Positions 33,198 through 35,365 of a stretch of DNA of 35,365 nt are shown in pieces. Source of the stretch: Pseudomonadota bacterium. GTDB lineage: Bacteria; Pseudomonadota; Gammaproteobacteria; Burkholderiales; Burkholderiaceae_B. Each line of letters opens with the position of its first letter. Position 1 is the stretch's first letter. The position numbers were made by a program, and so were the translations under genes. Where the stretch lies: NCBI GenBank assembly GCA_023387815.1, contig JAEWHK010000003.1:1-35365 (forward strand). Direction: 5' to 3'. The notes below the pieces were generated by a model. The model was given only the letters and a program-made list of their open reading frames with translations, made no database searches and was not told the DNA's origin.

Positions 33198-33231
33198 GAG
33201 AAAAAAATAGCCACGACATCGTGGCTATTTT
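33198..33231 (-). terminator. Rho-independent terminator of mdh
   Basis: A 13-base perfect stem (33204-33216 with 33219-33231), followed on the minus strand by TTTTTTT. It lies 12 bases beyond the mdh stop codon and separates mdh from prpC. Confidence 0.88.
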
Positions 33232-33242
33232 CAGGTTCAAGA

Positions 33243-34232
33243 TCAGCCCAGCAGATCGGCGACACCGTCGCGTTCTTCGAGCAGTTCTTTCAGGGTGAAG
33301 TCCATACGTTCGCGGGAGAACTCGTTGATCTCGAGGTCTTTGACCACTTTGTATTCACCGTTTTCAGTGATAACAGGCACACCGTAGATGATGCCTTCGG
33401 GAATGCCATAAGAGCCGTCAGAAGGCACACCCATGGTAACCCATTTACCATTGCTTCCCAATACCCAGTCACGTACGTGATCGATGGCGGCGTTTGCGGC
33501 AGAAGCAGCAGAAGACAGGCCGCGTGCATCAATAATGGCTGCGCCGCGTTTGCCTACGGTAGGAATAAAGGTGTCTTTGTTCCATGCGTCATCGTTGATG
33601 AGTTTCTCCAGACTTTCGCCGCCAACGGTGGCAAAGCGGATGTCAGGGTACATGGTGGGAGAGTGATTGCCCCAGACCACGAGTTTCTCAATGTCCTTGA
33701 CAGCTTTGCCGGATTTCTGTGCAAGCTGGGTCAGGGCACGGTTGTGATCCAGGCGCAGCATGGCGGTGAAGTTTTTCGCAGGAAGATCGGGTGCGGACTT
33801 CATGGCAATGTAGGCGTTGGTGTTGGCAGGGTTGCCGACGACCAGTACTTTTACATCACGGCTGGCCACTTCGTTCAGTGCTTTACCCTGGGCTGTGAAA
33901 ATTTGTGCGTTGACTTTCAGCAGGTCTTTGCGTTCCATGCCAGGTCCGCGAGGACGGGCACCCACCAGCAGCGCGATATCGGCATCTTTGAAGGCGGTTT
34001 TTGGATCGCTGTGCGCAGTGATTTCCTGAAGCAGAGGGAAGGCGCAGTCATCCAGTTCCATGATGACACCCTTGAGGGCCTTTTGCGCTTTTTCGTCTGG
34101 GATTTCCAGCAATTGCAGAATAACGGGCTGGTCTTTACCGAGCATTTCGCCTGATGCAATGCGGAAAAGCAGGGCGTAACCGATCTGACCGGCGGCACCT
34201 GTGACGGCGACGCGTACGGCGGGTTTGGACAT
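33243..34232 (-). CDS. mdh: Malate dehydrogenase
   Basis: NAD-dependent TCA-cycle enzyme oxidising malate to oxaloacetate, the co-substrate of PrpC. The 329-residue protein is of the cytosolic-type Mdh common in betaproteobacteria. Motifs: VTGAAGQIGYALLFRIA (10-26) for NAD, GARPRGPGMERKDLL (91-105) with substrate-binding arginines, VVGNPANTNA (131-140), and the catalytic pair Asp162/His190 in LRLDHNRA and VVWGNHSPTMYPD. GGAG lies before the ATG. It is monocistronic, with its own terminator and a promoter region shared with divergent gntR. Confidence 0.96.
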   Translation of the reverse strand: MSKPAVRVAVTGAAGQIGYALLFRIASGEMLGKDQPVILQLLEIPDEKAQKALKGVIMELDDCAFPLLQEITAHSDPKTAFKDADIALLVGARPRGPGMERKDLLKVNAQIFTAQGKALNEVASRDVKVLVVGNPANTNAYIAMKSAPDLPAKNFTAMLRLDHNRALTQLAQKSGKAVKDIEKLVVWGNHSPTMYPDIRFATVGGESLEKLINDDAWNKDTFIPTVGKRGAAIIDARGLSSAASAANAAIDHVRDWVLGSNGKWVTMGVPSDGSYGIPEGIIYGVPVITENGEYKVVKDLEINEFSRERMDFTLKELLEERDGVADLLG

Positions 34233-34297
34233 AGAGATCTCCAGTATAGATAAGGGGAAAAACGAATTCGGATGCGCTGATTTTAACGCTAAAGCTT

Positions 34298-34326
34298 AGT
34301 GCAAATCGACTGCATCGTCAAATTGT
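34298..34326 (-). promoter_or_regulatory. Candidate sigma-70 promoter of mdh
   Basis: On the minus strand, TTGACG follows the AAGACAAT end of the operator region and is followed after 17 bases by TAAGCT, a weak -10. The -35 spacing from the operator mirrors the acnB promoter. Box positions are approximate to a few bases. Confidence 0.5.
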
Positions 34327-34361
34327 CTTATAACTTATATCTTATATAAGAATAGACAATT
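34321..34361. promoter_or_regulatory. Predicted GntR operator region between mdh and gntR
   Basis: Nested symmetry: outer arms AATTGTC (34321-34327) and GACAATT (34355-34361) enclose the perfect palindrome TCTTATATAAGA (34340-34351) and a further half-site GTCTTATA (34325-34332). The 12-base core is identical to the one at acnB. Confidence 0.7.
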
Positions 34362-34382
34362 CTGCTTGCAATATGAGATAAT
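34353..34382 (+). promoter_or_regulatory. Candidate promoter of gntR
   Basis: TAGACA (34353-34358) and GATAAT (34377-34382), 18 bases apart, upstream of the gntR ATG at 34410. The -35 lies inside the operator region, suggesting autoregulation. Confidence 0.45.
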
Positions 34383-34409
34383 AAGCAGGTTTTAATTTGT
34401 TCCCTGAAC

Positions 34410-35165
34410 ATGTCCGATACCCCCGCATCCTCTCTCAAATCGTCTGCAGCCGCGTTCAGTCCTTTGTATAAACAGATCAAGGACCTGCTCGTTCACAGCC
34501 TGCACGAAGGCGAATGGAAGCCGGGTGAAAGCATCCCCAGTGAACTGGATCTGGCTGCGCGGTATCAGGTCAGCCAGGGGACGGTGCGCAAGGCAATCGA
34601 CGAACTGGCAGCAGAGAATCTGCTGATCCGCCGACAGGGCAAGGGAACATTTGTTGCTACGCACCATGAAGCGCAGGTACGCTATCGATTTTTAAGGTTA
34701 AAATCTGACAGCGAAGAAACCGCAGCACGGGCACAAAGTGTTTATCTCCAGTGTTCCCGACAGCGGGCAACGCCCGAAGTGGCAAAGGTGCTTATGTTGC
34801 GTGGCAGTGATTCGGTCATTTATATACGCCGGGTCATGTCGTTTGGCGAAGTGCCTACGGTGCTGGATGAAATCTGGCTTCCTGCCGACACGTTCAAAGG
34901 TCTGAGCATCGATAAGCTTCAGGCTCTTAACGGGCCGCTATACGGTTTTTTCGAAACCGAATTTGGTGTGAGCATGGTTCGTGCAGATGAGAAGCTCAAG
35001 GCTGTCTCCTGTGACCAGGAAACGGCTGAACTGCTCAAAGTGGACCTCGCCACGCCGCTGCTGCAAGTCAATCGCGTTTCGTATACCTATGGGGACAGGC
35101 CCATGGAGATTCGTCGCGGTTTATATGTAACAGAACATTATCATTATCGAAATGGTTTAAACTGA
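34410..35165 (+). CDS. GntR-family regulator, HutC subfamily
   Basis: A 251-residue one-component regulator. Residues about 17-85 form the GntR winged helix (FSPLYKQIKDLLVHSL, PGESIPSELDLAARYQVSQGTVRKAIDEL, LLIRRQGKGTFVA). Residues about 95-245 form a UTRA ligand-binding domain (VIYIRRVMSFGEVPTVLDEIWLP, LYGFFETEFGVSMVRADEKLKAV, PLLQVNRVSYTYGDRPMEIRRGLYVTEHYHY). HutC-type members sense small metabolites, often acids or amines. Its position between mdh and sdhC suggests control of TCA-cycle genes, possibly in response to a cycle intermediate. The ribosome site is weak. Ligand and target are inferred, not shown. Confidence 0.92.
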   Translation: MSDTPASSLKSSAAAFSPLYKQIKDLLVHSLHEGEWKPGESIPSELDLAARYQVSQGTVRKAIDELAAENLLIRRQGKGTFVATHHEAQVRYRFLRLKSDSEETAARAQSVYLQCSRQRATPEVAKVLMLRGSDSVIYIRRVMSFGEVPTVLDEIWLPADTFKGLSIDKLQALNGPLYGFFETEFGVSMVRADEKLKAVSCDQETAELLKVDLATPLLQVNRVSYTYGDRPMEIRRGLYVTEHYHYRNGLN

Positions 35166-35176
35166 TTCGATCCCGA

Positions 35177-35211
35177 AAAAGCGAAGCGCCGTGTGCGATT
35201 CTTCGCCTTTT
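35177..35211 (+). terminator. Possible terminator of gntR
   Basis: Stem GCGAAG (35181-35186) with CTTCGC (35201-35206), followed by CTTTT. It is short, with a 14-base loop. Confidence 0.45.
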
Positions 35212-35270
35212 CACGCGTGTTTTAAGTAGTTTTTATTCCTGTTGTTGTAATTTGTTTCCTAGAGGCCGTT

Positions 35271-35365
35271 ATGTCAGACACCCCGTCAAAACAGCGCCCG
35301 CAATATCGTAATATCGATGTTGCCCAGATTACAAAATACCACCTGCCGGCCGCCGGTAAAGTGTC
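35271..35365 (+). CDS. sdhC: Succinate dehydrogenase cytochrome b556 subunit (partial, runs off window)
   Basis: Only the first 31 residues are in the window. They include RPQYRNIDVAQITKYHLPAAGKVS, which matches the N-terminal segment RPxYRNI..(L)..Y.LP.AG..S before the first membrane helix of betaproteobacterial SdhC, a heme-b anchor of complex II. AGAGG lies before the ATG. The rest of the sdh operon (sdhDAB) is expected just outside the window on the right, by family habit. Confidence 0.85.
   Translation, partial: MSDTPSKQRPQYRNIDVAQITKYHLPAAGKV

Noticed and set aside
32910..34154. 414-residue open frame on the plus strand opposite prpC and mdh
   Set aside because: Shadow of well-supported prpC and mdh on the minus strand; its composition follows their codon third positions.

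Overview
This window looks like ordinary chromosomal DNA from a betaproteobacterium of the order Burkholderiales, most likely family Alcaligenaceae (an Advenella- or Bordetella-like organism). Three things point there. Elongation factor P carries Arg32 and sits beside its arginine rhamnosyltransferase EarP. A block carries acnB, prpD, prpC, mdh, a GntR regulator and sdhC. The housekeeping proteins have a betaproteobacterial flavour. The genus is inference. I see no insertion sequence, prophage, CRISPR array or plasmid function.

Layout. 1-2.6 kb: tRNA-Arg(ACG), a hemerythrin-like protein, a 44-residue entericidin-type lipoprotein (too short for usual ORF cut-offs), a ferritin-like protein and a GNAT acetyltransferase. 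2.7-6.6 kb: paiB-like regulator, divergent from a tightly overlapping bioF-bioD-bioA operon. 6.7-8.3 kb: tRNA-Ser(GCT) and lysC. 8.5-14.4 kb (plus strand): a 2-hydroxyacid dehydrogenase, an mmsB/acyl-CoA dehydrogenase pair suited to valine breakdown, a CorA-type transporter with an acidic N-terminal extension, and a DAO-family flavoenzyme. 14.4-15.9 kb: a DUF533/TerB-like protein divergent from yajQ, followed by an 18-bp tandem repeat. 16-22 kb (minus strand): acnA, a DUF2863-like gene, earP and efp in one direction. 22.3-25.3 kb: a PLP aminotransferase, a small VOC protein and a frameshifted panE-like gene. 25.5-35.4 kb: acnB, an unrecognised anchored protein, small genes, prpD, prpC, mdh, gntR and the start of sdhC.

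How the genes work together. The right-hand third serves the TCA cycle and the 2-methylcitrate (propionate) pathway: AcnA and AcnB, Mdh and SdhC for the TCA cycle, PrpC and PrpD for propionyl-CoA disposal. Propionyl-CoA is also a product of valine catabolism, to which the mmsB/acyl-CoA dehydrogenase pair probably contributes.

The most interesting regulatory signal is a perfect 18-bp palindrome abutting the -35 box of acnB. Its 12-bp core TCTTATATAAGA recurs in the mdh-gntR intergenic region at the same distance from the mdh -35 box. The HutC-type GntR protein encoded there is the obvious candidate to bind both. A second unexplained element is a set of five GTGATAT direct repeats upstream of acnA, beyond a terminator-like hairpin. 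I found no clearly new multi-gene system; the unusual items are regulatory sites, repeats, protein extensions and one frameshift.
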